A stretch of 64,000 nucleotides of DNA, taken from assembly GCA_034509425.1 (NCBI GenBank), contig JAVTVJ010000570.1, positions 682,001 to 746,000 of the forward strand, in the 5' to 3' direction. Below are positions 1 to 13,060 of this stretch, piece after piece (positions within the stretch are counted from its first letter, which is position 1; each line of letters begins with the position of its first letter). The position numbers and the translations under genes were made by a program. The notes below the pieces were generated by a model, which was given only the letters and a program-made list of their open reading frames with translations, searched no databases and had not been told where the DNA came from. This DNA comes from Eopsaltria australis (lineage: Eukaryota > Chordata > Aves > Passeriformes > Petroicidae).

Positions 1-3000
1 GACAGGGAAAGGGGGAAATGTCTGAACTTCAGAAGAGCCCAGGTAAGGCAAACACTGCTCGTGTATCAGGCAGAGAGCTTACTGCAATGAAAGGGGAGGC
101 ATGGCTAAAGTATCTTTTTCTAAATCCCATCAAAATATCCCTCTGACACTGTTTAAAATGCAGGGATTCTAGTGCCAAAAACCCCAAGCAAAACAAAAAC
201 AAATGCAGATTGCAGCTTTCCTGCTGATAGCACATGCTGTTCTGGAGCATCAGGCTCAGAAAAACCTCCTGCACTGAACTCATCTGGAGAGCATGCCAGT
301 AATTCCAGGGACTGAGATTTCAGGGGGTCAGAGTTAAGGTTCTGCTGGTTTCTGCCAGGACTCCTCATTCCCTGTGTTTTCAGGGGGGTGAGTTTTGCTG
401 AGCAAGGCATTTTGGAAAGCCATGAGAAACCACTGGGCAATTTTAACTCTCTGTTAACAAAGATTCTTTCGGTCACTGAATGAGCTGAGAGAGATTTGCT
501 TTAACTGTGTCAGAGCGTGTGCTGGAAAGGAGTTGCAAAGGGGAAGCTGCATTTCTAAGAGAAATTCTCTCAAGCTGAAGCACTCAGCAGAACACTAGAG
601 ATTGAACTGCTTGATAAAGATAATAAACAGAAGACGTTTTAGTGGCAGTGAGCTCAACTTCAGGTTTCTGTACCTGTCCACCCTTCCTGCCATTCCTCCT
701 TCTGGAGGAGAAGAAATTCATCAGTAGAGAGGACTCCAGCACTGCCTGCACCTCAGTTGTAGACACAGATATCTTAGATATTCACTGTGACCTCAGGATG
801 GCTGGATGTTTTTTGAACAGGAGTCTTCCAGATACCACATCCCTCAGATCCTCACAAGCCACACACACAAGGGTCTGATTCTTCAGAGAAGCCCAAAGGA
901 TCACTGGCTCAACATATGTGCAGCCTGGTCAATGATTTTGTTGAAATGGCTGAAAGTGATTTATCTTTTTGATTTGGGTAGTGTCCTCCTTGTCCTGTGC
1001 TACAAAAAGCCCAAGCCAGCAATGTATTTGTAACACCAAGAGTTGTTTTGATTATGCTGGCCTGGTTCTATTGCAGGGTGTTCCTTTAGCTACACACAAA
1101 CTCAGCTGGAACTCCTGCACCCTTCAGCGTGTTTTTACACCCATTGTTCTGCTGTTCAGAGCCAGCTCTCAGTTACAGAGGGTAAATTCAGGGTACCTTC
1201 TCTTTGGCAGGCTTATCCGGAACTTAAGAGAAGTTTTAGTCTCGTGGCATTGAAAGGGTCCTGGCTTGTCTTGTGGGACACTTTTTTTGCAAAGAAAAAC
1301 AGGGTTTAGCATCTGGGATGGATAAAAAGATGTCTCACAGAGAGGTGATGGCATTGTTAGTGGACAGCTATAAGAGATGAGCTGGCCACAGCAGAAATTT
1401 CTGTCTAAATCCATCATGTAGTGGTTAGACTGAGACTCTGAGGCATAGAAGAGGCACGGGGCATATGTCTGGTTTTGAGAAAATGCTAAATAATGTCTCC
1501 TAGCTACTCATAAAGCATCTAATCCTGCAAACCTCTTCCACTTGATAGTCTGTGTAGCAGTGACTTCCACAGATGTATGTTTATTTGGGGAAATGAAAAT
1601 AGCCTTAACTAGCCTTTAATTTTATTTCTTGTTTCATTTCATTGCATAACCCCTTCTATCTATACATGACAACTATATACAACTAATTATTTAAATGGGA
1701 TATTAACAGTTTGATGATTTTTTTTTTTTTAAAGATCATTTAATTTTACTTCCAGGTACAAAAGTCTGTTTCTCAGAACCACAGAATTCAGTCTCACTGC
1801 TGTGCCCTAACCAAGATAGACACCCATGTTACAGAAATGAACTCATCAGCTACTGAGGCACAGGAACTGAAAGTGGACTCGTGTAAAATGTCACAAGATT
1901 TCTCACAATAGGGCACATGCAAATTAGAAAAAAAGAAAGGAATTACAGCGATGTACACACACTGAGTGAATCAGAAAATTAACTAGAAATGGAACCTGGC
2001 TTCCTACAGAAAGTGTATACTCTGTATCTGGATATATTTATAGCTACAAATGTAGAATATATATTTAGCAAAACTGAGTCTTACCAGAAGAAAGTGCTGA
2101 CAGTCATCTCAACTTGAGATGTCTATTAAAAACTCAGAGAGAGAGAGAAAGAAAGAAAGCACTGTTCTGATGCAGGACTGAGTAGAACAGTTCTAAACTG
2201 CTTTTGCCATGCTGTTCTGAGGTTAAGATCCTGGCATTAGAGGTATTTACTATCTCAGTCCAAACTAAAATACTCCACTGATATTAAACACACATATAAA
2301 GCCTTATGCTGCTTGTTGCATGCCCTGAAGAGCACAGAAAAGATAAAAATCAACAGCTGGAAGGCCTCCTGCCTTCCTGCAAGGGTCTCCAGCCTACATA
2401 AACATGTTCAGGAAAGGGACTGAGGTGGTGTTGCAATAAATCCCCTGGAAAACATGGAAGGGAATTCTGCTATTTGCAGTAGTCCTTGGTGCTCCCTGCC
2501 TGCCTTTCCTTGCAGAGCAAACAACACCAGTGCAGCTCAAGGGCTGCCTGAGCTGTGGCCCCTCCAGGAGCTGGGAGGCATTTGAGAATGAAGAACAAAG
2601 TTTTCAATTTTCAAGTGGAAAACACGAGCAGAGCTGCCAGGAATCAGCACAGAGGCTTCTCATGTTGCAGCCTCAGTTACACTGAGATCTGTCCCTGCAC
2701 ATCAGGGATGCAGAGGAGCCTAGATCTTTGCACAAAAAAACCCACCCTAGAGCTTTACCACTGAAGCTGTTTCAATGTTGATGCTTTGGAGACATTTCCC
2801 CCCTTCCTGTACTCAGAGCTGGAAGATCAAAAAGCACAGGAAGTTTGCAGAGGATGTTCGTGCAAATTCTCTCAAAGTGATCCATACACATGATATTGCC
2901 ACAACATTACTGAATACTGGACCTGAAGATTTTTTTTTTCCCCACATGTATAAATCTGGTTGAAAACAGATTACCTTTTATTGCCTTTTAATTCAGACAC

Positions 3001-3280
3001 TTGTTCTGACAGACCAGGGAAAGTTCCTATTTTGCCTTTTGATGCCATCCTTGCTGTGGATTGGAGATCAAGAGGAATGTTCAGAACAGATGTGTTGTGG
3101 AAGGAAGTGAATGAAAGCACTGCTCAGAGATTGATATTTTCCAGGAGAAAAAAGGGGGAAAATGAAAACATGACAAAAAGTCTCCTGCACAGGCAAACTA
3201 AAAAGACTCCATTCTGAGGCAGAAACCATGAATGGAGAGGGAGCCTGTTCAGAACCAAGAAATCCAGGTCAGAAGAGCTG

Positions 3281-3523
3281 TCCTCCTCTCCTCTCCTCTC
3301 CTCTCCTCTCCTCTCCTCTCCTCTCCTCTCCTCTCCTCTCCTCTCCTCTCCTCTCCTCTCCTCTCCTCTCCTCTCCTCTCCCTCTCTCCTCCTCTCCTCT
3401 CCTCTCCCTCTCCCTCTCCTCCTCTCCTCCTCTCCTCCTCCTCTCCTCTCCTCTCCCTCCCTCTCCTCCCTCTCTCTCTCTCCTCTCCTCTCCTCTCCTC
3501 TCCTCTCCTCTCCTCTCCTCTTT
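3281..3523. repeat. CT-rich pentanucleotide microsatellite (CCTCT)n
   Basis: About 243 bp of almost pure pyrimidine on the plus strand. It starts with a long perfect run of the 5-bp unit CCTCT to about 3380, degrades into mixed CCTCT, CCCTCT and CTCTCT units to about 3480, and returns to perfect units up to the TTTAAA that ends it. On the KCNQ1 sense strand it is a polypurine GGAGA tract. The open frames across it, rich in Ser/Leu/Pro on one strand and Glu/Arg/Gly on the other, are artefacts of the repeat. Homopurine-homopyrimidine mirror symmetry makes a triplex (H-DNA) conformation possible. Confidence 0.97.
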
Positions 3524-6500
3524 AAATGACAAAATCATGTGCAGGCCAAAGTCTGCAGGGGAGTTCACCTGTGTTGCCATAAACTTGTGAGTGAGTGCAG
3601 AGAATTTCCTGCTTTGCTCTTGGAAACCCTGTCATTTGTCAGCTAAAGAGCACACGGGAGGTTTATTTCCCTTCCTCCCAGCCTTATGTGGGATTTGGTT
3701 GAGGTATGTACAGAATTTTCCAGGCTCTTTACACCAGAAGTCTTTGACCAAGTGCCTGCTAACTCCCTTAGTATAAAATGATTCCCCCTCCTATAGATAT
3801 TTTGAATTTGCTGAGATTTTTCCCTGCCTGTTCCCAGAGTTTTTGGGGTTTGCCCACCATCTGGGAGAGACTGGCATGGACTCATCTGCCAGGAGAGGTA
3901 TTAAGCATCTCTAGAACTGCAGGGACTGTAATTTTGAAACAGAAATTCAAAAATTTCTGGAGGTTTTCAATGGAACATTATTTTTCTTTCCATACTGGAT
4001 GATTGCCATGGAAATATAATGTTCCCACACACGCACAAATAAAATCATCAGCTTTGTACCTCCTCCTGAGCCTGCATGAAATGACACATTTTATGGGAAG
4101 CACATGAAAGAAAATTTTAGCATTTATTCTTGATGTGAATTCAGTAGTTGAATGAAAAGAGCTGAGAGTTGATACCTTTGCTGAGTTGTCAAAAACACCC
4201 CAAGAAAAACCACACAAAACCCCTTCTGCTCTGTGTCTTCACGTCACTATTAAAAATCCATTGGAACCCGAACTGTTTTAACCAAAGAGCAAGATGAATA
4301 ATAAAGGTGAATCTAAACCTACCCCAAACCATCAGAAAATGAACAAAGAAAATGCCCCCACCAAGCCCATAACGTGCACCCCAAAAGGGGAAAGTGGCAA
4401 AAGGGATTTAGTTACTACTCTTGATATGAGAGGCAAGCTGCTCAAGCATGATTTCAGCTGCATGCAGCTCTGAAAGAGAAAAAAAGAGGGAATAATCTAC
4501 TGAATAAGATGTTAAATATTACACAATAATCAAACCCCTAACAGCTTCACACAGAGACATGCAGTCTGACAAGAAGGCCCTTTCAAGCAAGTGAAAAAAA
4601 AAAAGTAGAAAAAAAAAATCAAAAGATCTGCTGCATATTTTTTCCAGTTTATTTTTCCCCTCTTTTCTTCTCTGCACTAACAATTTTTAAGAGGCCAAAG
4701 ATATTCCAAGTGAAATGTCACCATTCTTACAAGCTTAAATAAACTATTTATTAGCAGTAGACTAAGTACTCTGAAGAAATAATAATATTTATAAATGACC
4801 TATGAAATATTATGACATGGTAGCAGCAGCAGCAGCATTGCAGTCTGCCTGTGAGGATCCAGTTCCAATCAGCACAAGTGCATTTAGAGAGGGAAATATT
4901 CCTGCAGTGCAGGGTGAAGGCAGCACTTGGGAGAAGATGAAAAGCCCACGAGCACAGTCTTTTCTTTGACACTGGCAATAAATAAACATAGAAGCAATAA
5001 ATAAATAAAACATTCAGTTCCAGCAGCCCTTTTTGCCCATCAATTGAGTGTGTGCTGCTTGTCCCAGAGAGGTCTCAGTGCAGTGGCTGAGGCAGGGGCT
5101 GAGATCCTCAGGCACAGCCCCTCGAGGGGAACACAGGTCCCCATTGAGCCAGGGACACATGGGCTGCTCTTTATGGGGCTTTTTCTGACCCAAGCACCAC
5201 AACAGAAACCCAGCAATTAGGTATTCCAAACAGAACTGCTATTTTGAGAACAACAAACTTCATTAATGCCTCGGGGGGAGAGAGCGTGGAGAGGGTTGAG
5301 AAGCAAAACGCATGTGTGCACACAAAGGTGTAAAATTCAGACTATTTAAATGCTAATAAATACTGTATTTGAGCACTTATTCCCCCAAGAGACAGAGAAG
5401 CCAAAATCTATTTGGCTTTGCACTACAAAGATGTTTTATGAAACAGCTAAAGTTGATGATATTTGTCCTCAAAGCAGGACAGATAAAAAAGAAAAAAAAT
5501 AAATAAAAGGTGAGGAAAAAGAAAATAAAAGGAGAGAGAAAAAAATAAATTGAACAGATGATTAATTCTAAAACTGTATATTAGTTCCTCAGGTGAAGGT
5601 GGCAGTTTTGAGTATGGAGGGAAACATGAATCAGGGACTTCAGGGTTAGGTTTCTTGAGCTTTTTGAGTTCAAGCCTTGATTTGTTGGAGGTTTTTTAAG
5701 TAAGCAAGTCAACACACAAACAACAAAAGATAATTTCCCCCCAGTATCAGGTATATCACAGGGGAAAGTCAATAAAACCTGCAGATACCCAAAAACAGCT
5801 TTTATGTCCATACATTCATTTCCACAGAGGAAACAGCAGAACTAGCAGTGGCACAAACACAAATGTCTCCTTGGGATTTAAACACAGAAGCCCTCATTTG
5901 GAAGACCAACAGATGTCATTCACCTAAAACACTGTAAGACTGACACAATGATACAAAAAGCCCCCAAGTCTCATTTTGGTGCTCTGTCATAGGCTGTCAC
6001 ACTGATGCAGTGCATGGTTTTAAGTTTCCTAAATGTCCTTAATTTTTCACCTGGATTTTTTTTCCCTACCTGACCCCTAGTTCTTTGCACACCAAATTTG
6101 AACGTGCTTGAGGCAGAAAGCCCTGCTGAGATGTGGTCAGGAGCAGGTCCCAACAATGTGCAAGGCACAGGGCGTGTCACAATTTTCATCTTGACAAGAA
6201 CATCGAGCCTGAGCTCATCTAGGGAGTGGTCCTGGACAAGAACCTCCACAAACTTGGCCGGGGTTTCCTGTTTATAACCGAATAAGGTGTCTTTTTGCCT
6301 AGTTTGCAAAACAAGCAGGGCACTACCCACTGCTGATCCTTAACTTCTGCTTCCCAGAAAGACTTTTCACAGTGCACAGCCATCTGTTCTCCTTGTTCTT
6401 CTGAGAGTATTTTTCACTCATGGGAGTCTAAGGAGGTGGGTACAGAAGGATTTCTTTTTTTCTCCCAAAAATAATGACCCAGGAGACAGACATTCAGAAC

Positions 6501-6680
6501 TGTGGGACTGCCTACAAAATTTCCTTGGGATTCTCCTTATGTGTTCACTTGTGCTGCAGCCCCATGAGCCTTGGGGATTTTCTCTGGGTAAGGTCCAGGT
6601 GACACAACCCCGATTCAGACCATCCCTGTGAGCTGGGGAAAGCCCTGGCTGCACAGGAGGTGTGTGATGAGCCAGGAAAC

Positions 6681-6993
6681 CATGCCATGGCACCTTCCTG
6701 CAGCCCAGCTGTGTGCTGGGGGCAATGGGGAGCACACAGGACACAGGGGAAGGTAAAACCATGCCATGGCACTGTTCCTGCAGCCCAGCTGTGTGCTGGG
6801 AGCAGTGGGGAGCACACAGGACACAGGGGAAGGTAAAACCATGCCATGGCACCTTCCTGCAGCCCAGCTGTGTGCTGGGGCAAATGGGGAGCACACAGGA
6901 CAGGGGGAGAAGGTAAAACCATGCCATGGCACTGTTCCTGCAGCCCAGCTGTGTGCTGGGGGCAATGGGGAGCACACAGGATGTGGGGGGAAG
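6681..6993. repeat. 80-bp minisatellite, about 3.9 copies
   Basis: Four head-to-tail copies start at 6681, 6760, 6840 and 6920, giving a period of 79-80 bp. Each has catgccatggcac, then ttcctgcagcccagctgtg, then a G/A-rich segment with ggggagcacacagga, and ends in aggtaaaac. Copies differ by a few substitutions and one- to two-base indels: copies 1 and 3 read caccttcc where copies 2 and 4 read cactgttcc. That alternation suggests the array grew by duplication of a two-unit block. Because 80 is not a multiple of three and the unit lacks stops in several frames, long overlapping open frames appear on both strands; I do not read them as genes. Confidence 0.95.
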
Positions 6994-9900
6994 GTGCACA
7001 TCCCCACCTGCAGTGCAGCACCATCAGCCTTTCTCCTGACGCTCGCTGTCAAACACAGATGGCAGTGGTCCATGGTTTAGAGATCAGACCAAATCCAGTA
7101 CCTGGAGCTCAAATCAAGCCTAGAAGTGATCAAGACTCAGGCCAGGGGGGTGAACTCGAGGTGAGGGTTCAGGAATCCAGCTCAATGTGTGTGAGACTGG
7201 AGAGATCTCTCCTTGGGCCACACCGAGGGGCAGTCAGCAAAGCAGCAAAGATCTGTTTGTTCTGGAAAACAACAGGCTCAATAAATTGCAACAGATCAAC
7301 AGTATTCCATTCTCAGCTTTTTCTTCAAGAGATTACATTTTCCTTCCTTCCTTCTTACTCTTCTTCCCCCATGGGTTTTATCTCACTGCCTGGGGCTGGG
7401 TGCAGCTCAGAGGTTCACATGTGCCGTGACAATGACAAAATGAGAAAGAATCAGAAGCAGAGGCTGACACATTAAAAGGTGCAGCACAAGATATATTTTG
7501 CTCCTTGTTGAATCCAACTTGGTCCACTCTGCCTGCTTATTCTAGTTAAATGCACATGTCAACATATAAAAAGTTATTTCAGACTGCAGCATTTGGTTCC
7601 CCGAGCCAAGCCAAATGAACACAGGAATAGCAACAGCGCACACGCCAAGGAAAATGAACTTTTTTTTCCCTCCTACTGTGACATTTTTGAAGGCAGCCAA
7701 TTATACATTAAAAACATCATGAATGAGCAGTGTAATTTTGGAGCCATAACTTAAAGTGAAGTATTCCTTTAAGTATGAAATTAATATAATCATGACATTT
7801 TAACAGTTTTTCATGGGCCTGCATTCTTCTACAAGGACTCACTCTAAGTAAACCTATATGCTGTATAAAAAGACCACAATAATCTTTTCCCACTAGTAAA
7901 ATTGCTACTCTTATGAGTGCTACATATATAGGAGTTTTTACATACATAAACATAGTGTGGTCACTTGTGGGATCTATAGATTACATTGGGGGCATATTAA
8001 GGGAGTAATGCATGTGCCAAATTTGTTGGCGTGCTTTATAGTGTCTAGATTTTTCTATCCTGTGCTATTTTGTACATTTCCTGCCTTGACATAAATGACC
8101 TCATTAACAAGAAATTCTAATAAGTATACAGAGGGGTTTTTTTTAATTTCAAACCCTGAACTTTGCTGGCTACAGCTTATTTTTATTTTGTGACCTCCCC
8201 TCGTATGTATAGTCTTGGAGGAGGAGAAAGAGGAGGGAAAAAAAATAATAAAATGAAACAAAATTCTGCTCACACAAGGGAGTTTTCTGCAGGATGACAT
8301 AACCTGTACTCCAGTCTGAGCTATGGTCCAGCCAGTAAAATTAAGTAAATGCAGAGAAGATATTTTGGGGATTGAAATTTGCCTTCCAAATACAAGCAGT
8401 GGGTTTTTGCCTTCCAAGCCAAAGAAGGAAATCACACAGCAGCTTATGGAGTACTCTATTCCCCACACATTAAAGTTGTGTTAGCTTTATGGCAGTTCCT
8501 GTCACCATTCAGTATCTTACCCCCCAAGCAGATATGTTTTACCACAGGATCAAAAGTCTATTTATGCAATCCCACCTCAGGGTAAAACACCTTGGGACTC
8601 CAGGATCTGACCCCCTTGCAGTGATCCCTGCAGTAACAGCCCCTCTAGCTGGGGCTAGAAATAGATTTGTTCTCAACATCAGAAATACTGATTTCTTGTG
8701 GAGTTTTTTGCCCTCTGGATAGTGAGTTCAGAATGTGCCACAGTAGGAGAGCTGAGAGTACCTAGCAAAAGCTGCAGAAATAATAGCAATATTCAGTACC
8801 TTTAGAGCAATCTAAGTTATTTTTGGACTCTGAAAAAATGGAGTCTGGAGTGCATAAAATGTAAAAAATAACCAGAAAAAAAGAAGATGTAGATGCAAAA
8901 CTACAAAGCATCAATCAGAGCTCTATATATTTACTGCACAGCCAGCTAACACACAGAGTACATAAAAAATATGCTGTCTAAGGCACAGCCATGCAAGGCT
9001 GCAGGACCAGACTCCAGGGACACCTGGTCTGAAGCAGATTCTGAGCTCAGGCTCAAAAATCCTCTAAGAAAATCAAATTTGTTTGCAACTTCCACATCCA
9101 GCAAGAACGACTTCTTGTTTCACCTCCATCCTTCTCCTCTGCTGAGCTGCCATTTCCCAAGCTCCTGCTCCTGCCCTGGCCTCCCCTCCCAAACATCTCC
9201 CCCCACACTGCACTGACACTGCTGCCCTGGGGCAGCTGCCCACTAATTTAATGATGAGGGTGAATGGAGAGGTCAGAGCTAAGGGGGGCACAGAAATGCA
9301 TGTCCTGAGGGCACTGCTGTGGCCTTGCCTATCCAGCCCTTCATTTCTGAAGATGGATATCCCATTTATATGGTAATCATACTTATAAATTTGGCTTTAT
9401 GGTGAGCATACTCTTTGGATATAGTCCTGCCCTTTTAAAATTATTTCTAACTGGCTTGGCCGGACTGATTTCAGGTATGTGCACTGGTGCTGGGAAAAGA
9501 CAGCTGGGCTTCAGTTCCTGGGCACCCATCAAGGATCATCCTCTTTCTGTGGTACTACAGAATTTTGAAATCAGAGTGGAGAAAGCAGCTATTTCTCTTC
9601 TTTGACTGCAAATCCTGAGGCAAACTGCACAAAGGTGTAAATGCTCTCTGCATGGCTCCCACTGAATATTGGGGTGAATTCCAGGCTCAGCCGGTCACAG
9701 GGAGGAATTGCTGCTGGTGGCTTCAGAAACTCTGCAGATACCTAAGGTGACAAGCTGTGCAAAGCTGCCCAGCCCTTGGAAGGCAGTGACAAAAGTGGCA
9801 TTAACAGGCAGCTCGAGGGAAGGCTGGGGAGGAAAGTCCAGGACGTTGATGTGTTTTGAGCTGCTGTGAAAGAACGTGGGCTTCTGCTGCCTCCTAGGGT

Positions 9901-12245
9901 ATGTCCTGATGGCAGAGCTCGGGAGAGACCTGAGCTCCTGGGAAACTTCCCCAGGGCCTGGCAGCTGGCAGTGGGCTTATGGGGGCACAGAGGCCAGGGT
10001 GCTCTGGTTCTGTGCACTGACTTGGCCTTTCAGCTGCTTTTTCTGTGTCCCCTGGACAGTGGGTAGGAATATAAACCAGAGTCTGCCACAGCTACTTACA
10101 GTCACTACAAATGGAGTGCCTTAAAAGCCTGACATTTTAAATACACGCTCTGCATTTCATTTTCATCCTCTTTCTTTTGGAAGTTTTGAGGCTTCAGCGT
10201 TTCTGCTTTTCATGGGTATGTAAACAGCAAGGGCTAGAAATGAGTAATTTTGAGAATTCTCATTGTTGAGGAGCACAGCTGGTGCAGGTAGCTGGGCTCT
10301 GCAGATGGAAATGCAGATTGAGATGCAGATTGAAGCACAGGCTGAGCTCTGGGTGGGAGCCCAGGACAAGAGGATGAACTGGAGACCTTGGGGATGACAA
10401 AGGGCACAAAGGGGTGACACCCAGCCAGGTGAAAGGACACTGAGACAGAGCAGCAGCCGGGAATTGCCGACCTTTGGGACAACGAGGGAGATGAAAATGA
10501 GTGATGGCAGCGAGGGGGATGGACACAGAGCACTGCCCCCACATCATCAGAAGAGATCTGAGGTGCTCTGCAGCATCTCTCCTCCTCATGCTCAAACCCA
10601 CTCCTCCTGGTCTCAAAGGACTGCAGTGTGTGATAGACACATTGGCTTTATTCAAGCACCCCAGATTTCTCAGCAGGAAAAATATGAGTTTAACTCATCT
10701 ACATTATTTACTAGTAAGAAAAGTAATTATGCTGTATTATGTATTACTGACCTGCTTGCTTTTTTCCTGCTTCACAAAATTTAAAGCTATGCACTGAAAA
10801 GGACAAGCTGGTGGCAAATACAGGGGAAAAAAAGGGTTTTACAGGTTTTCTATCCCTCACCTCATAAGCCTTTATATGAAGTTCTCTATGTGAATTCACT
10901 GTTGAGTGAAAGTTCTCTTCCCTAGATACAGCCAATACATCAGGGGATGCTGTCACAGTACTGCAGTGGGTCTTGGTGAGTTTTTTATTTTTCTTTTCTT
11001 TTACAGTGCTGTCATCCTGTGACTTGCCTTGCACGGCACTATTCTTCATACTGCTTCTTACATACAATCCCTTGCAAACACCCAGAGACCAGTTATAGCA
11101 AATTAGCCTTGAATTAGTCCATCCCTCAGCTGCCATCAGGGGATGAATAGCTCCAGGATTAAACAGATGCTTGCTCTGACTCAGCACCACAGCTCTTCCA
11201 TGAAACAGAAATCCAACTGTTAGTCTGGGAACTAACTGAATAATACAAATCTGGTTTTTTTTTTTCAGTGTACTTTCCCTGATCAAGAGGAATTAGAGGT
11301 CAATATTACATGGCATTCAAATAATGTTAATAAATTCAAATAACATTATAAATTACTGATCTGAAAAATGTGGTAGGTGAAATAACTACAGTAGTTCTGG
11401 GGTAAGGAATACTAGAGGAAAAACAATTTTTTTCCTATAAGAAAATTTATCTGTGTTTTCTGTGAATTCTTCATGATGTTGGCATGCATTTAATTCAGTC
11501 ATACAAATAAATGAGAAATAAACCTGTACAACTGAAATGCTCAGAAAATCAAGAGTATTTCACCCCAATTCTCATTTTCAGAAAGTTGTTCTGAAGTGGA
11601 AAACTGGAAACAGTTTCCTTCAGTGCATGATTTAAAACACATGGATGTGACACTTTCTCAAAAAAATGTTCCATTGGAAACAAATTGTCATTTTCAGATG
11701 GAGAAACATTCCAAACAAATATTCTCAACCTGTCTGTAGAAAGGGCAGTACTTGCAGTGCACAGCTATAAACAACAAGAGCAGCTACAAAATGTATTTTT
11801 GTAAAAAGCTTTCTAAATTAGATTGTTTAACATCTGCAACTATTGGAGATTGCAGAAAGTGTTCAAATGACTTCATTTTTCCATAAGAAAATAACAACTT
11901 TTTAAACACTGCTCATAAGAAAAGACAGGCTTAATGAATTTACAGGTTGGTTTTTTTTTTTTTAATTTAAAGAGGATAGTTAAAATACTCCATTTTCACA
12001 TTGCTAATTAAAGGCATTTGGTTTTGGGGCCCAGGATCATGTAGAACACTATGTTTATTTAGAATAGCCTATTAAAATTACAAAAAGCAGAAGTAAAATC
12101 CTGAGAGCTGATCTGATTTCTATTATTCATTGGATGCTGAGGTCAAAGCTCTTCATGGGAGGATCTGACTTTTTATAAAAAGACAGAAAGGTCAAAATCT
12201 CCAAAATACTCTAAATATTTTTTCCACCCAATAATAGTAAATAAA

Positions 12246-13060
12246 TCATTTTATTGCATCATAAGCAACAGCACCAGCAGAGCTGTGACTCTTCTCCATT
12301 TGTGGCTGGACTTTCTGGCACCTGAGAAGAGCCACACTTACACTGCAATCTGTTCTGGGAGCAGGGGGATTTCCAGAGTGCCTGCCCTCTACCCAGGCAC
12401 TGATTTGCTCTAAAACTGACAGGAAATCACCAGCTCCAAGCTCCAAATCCTTTCCTCAGCGTTGGTTAAAGCCAGCTGTGATGCTGGGAAGGTTTAGGTG
12501 GACAACAGGAAGGCACAGACAGGGCCCCTCATCCCCGCCCTTTTGGGTCAGCGCTGCTCCTTCCAGGACCTTTTCCCTGTAGGTTGAACAGCTGGGTGCA
12601 TCAGTATGGATCAGATTCCCAGTGTTCCAGCAGTTCCCTTCCAAAGGCTGCGCTATTTCCCAGCAGCCCTAAGTCACTCTGGTGTTTCCCTCCCTCTCCC
12701 TTGGTGCTCACGGTCACTCCGCATGCTTTTCTCCACAAGCACTTGTTCTCCTGCAAGTGACTCTCCTTTTTTCTTACTGAAGGGAAGCTTTGAACCCAGC
12801 TGCTTCCACATCTGGCTGGGAAGCCCCTGCCTGCCCCTGCCCTGCACACTCCAAAGTGTCCTGGCAGTGCTGGATGGGGAGGGGTTTGCTCTCACCACTG
12901 CAGTTTCAGCCAAGGGAGCAGAGAAGCAACGAGACTGCACCAAGTGCCTGATCAGAGCAATCCTTGAGGCTGCTCTAAATGAGATCAAACTGCTGGGGCT
13001 GGATCCCAGTCAGTGCAGTCCCTGGGGAGCAGACACTGCCATCTGCACGCTCATTTACTG
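12246..13060. other. GC-richer unassigned block
   Basis: About 0.8 kb with noticeably higher GC than its flanks and several overlapping open frames on both strands (159 codons plus, 104 codons minus). On the minus strand a gcaataaaat motif occurs near its low-coordinate end, which could be a polyadenylation signal or chance. I checked it for the missing last KCNQ1 exon and found no VTQ-DQ-like start. It could be an old repeat or a non-coding transcript; no function is claimed. Confidence 0.3.

Noticed and set aside
3228..3590. Ser/Leu/Pro-rich and Glu/Arg/Gly-rich open frames of about 100-120 codons
   Set aside because: Artefacts of the CT-rich pentanucleotide tract.
6418..7475. Several overlapping frames of 150-209 codons on both strands with repeated Cys/His/Trp motifs
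   Set aside because: They arise from the 80-bp minisatellite, whose period is not a multiple of three, so the same unit is read in all frames.
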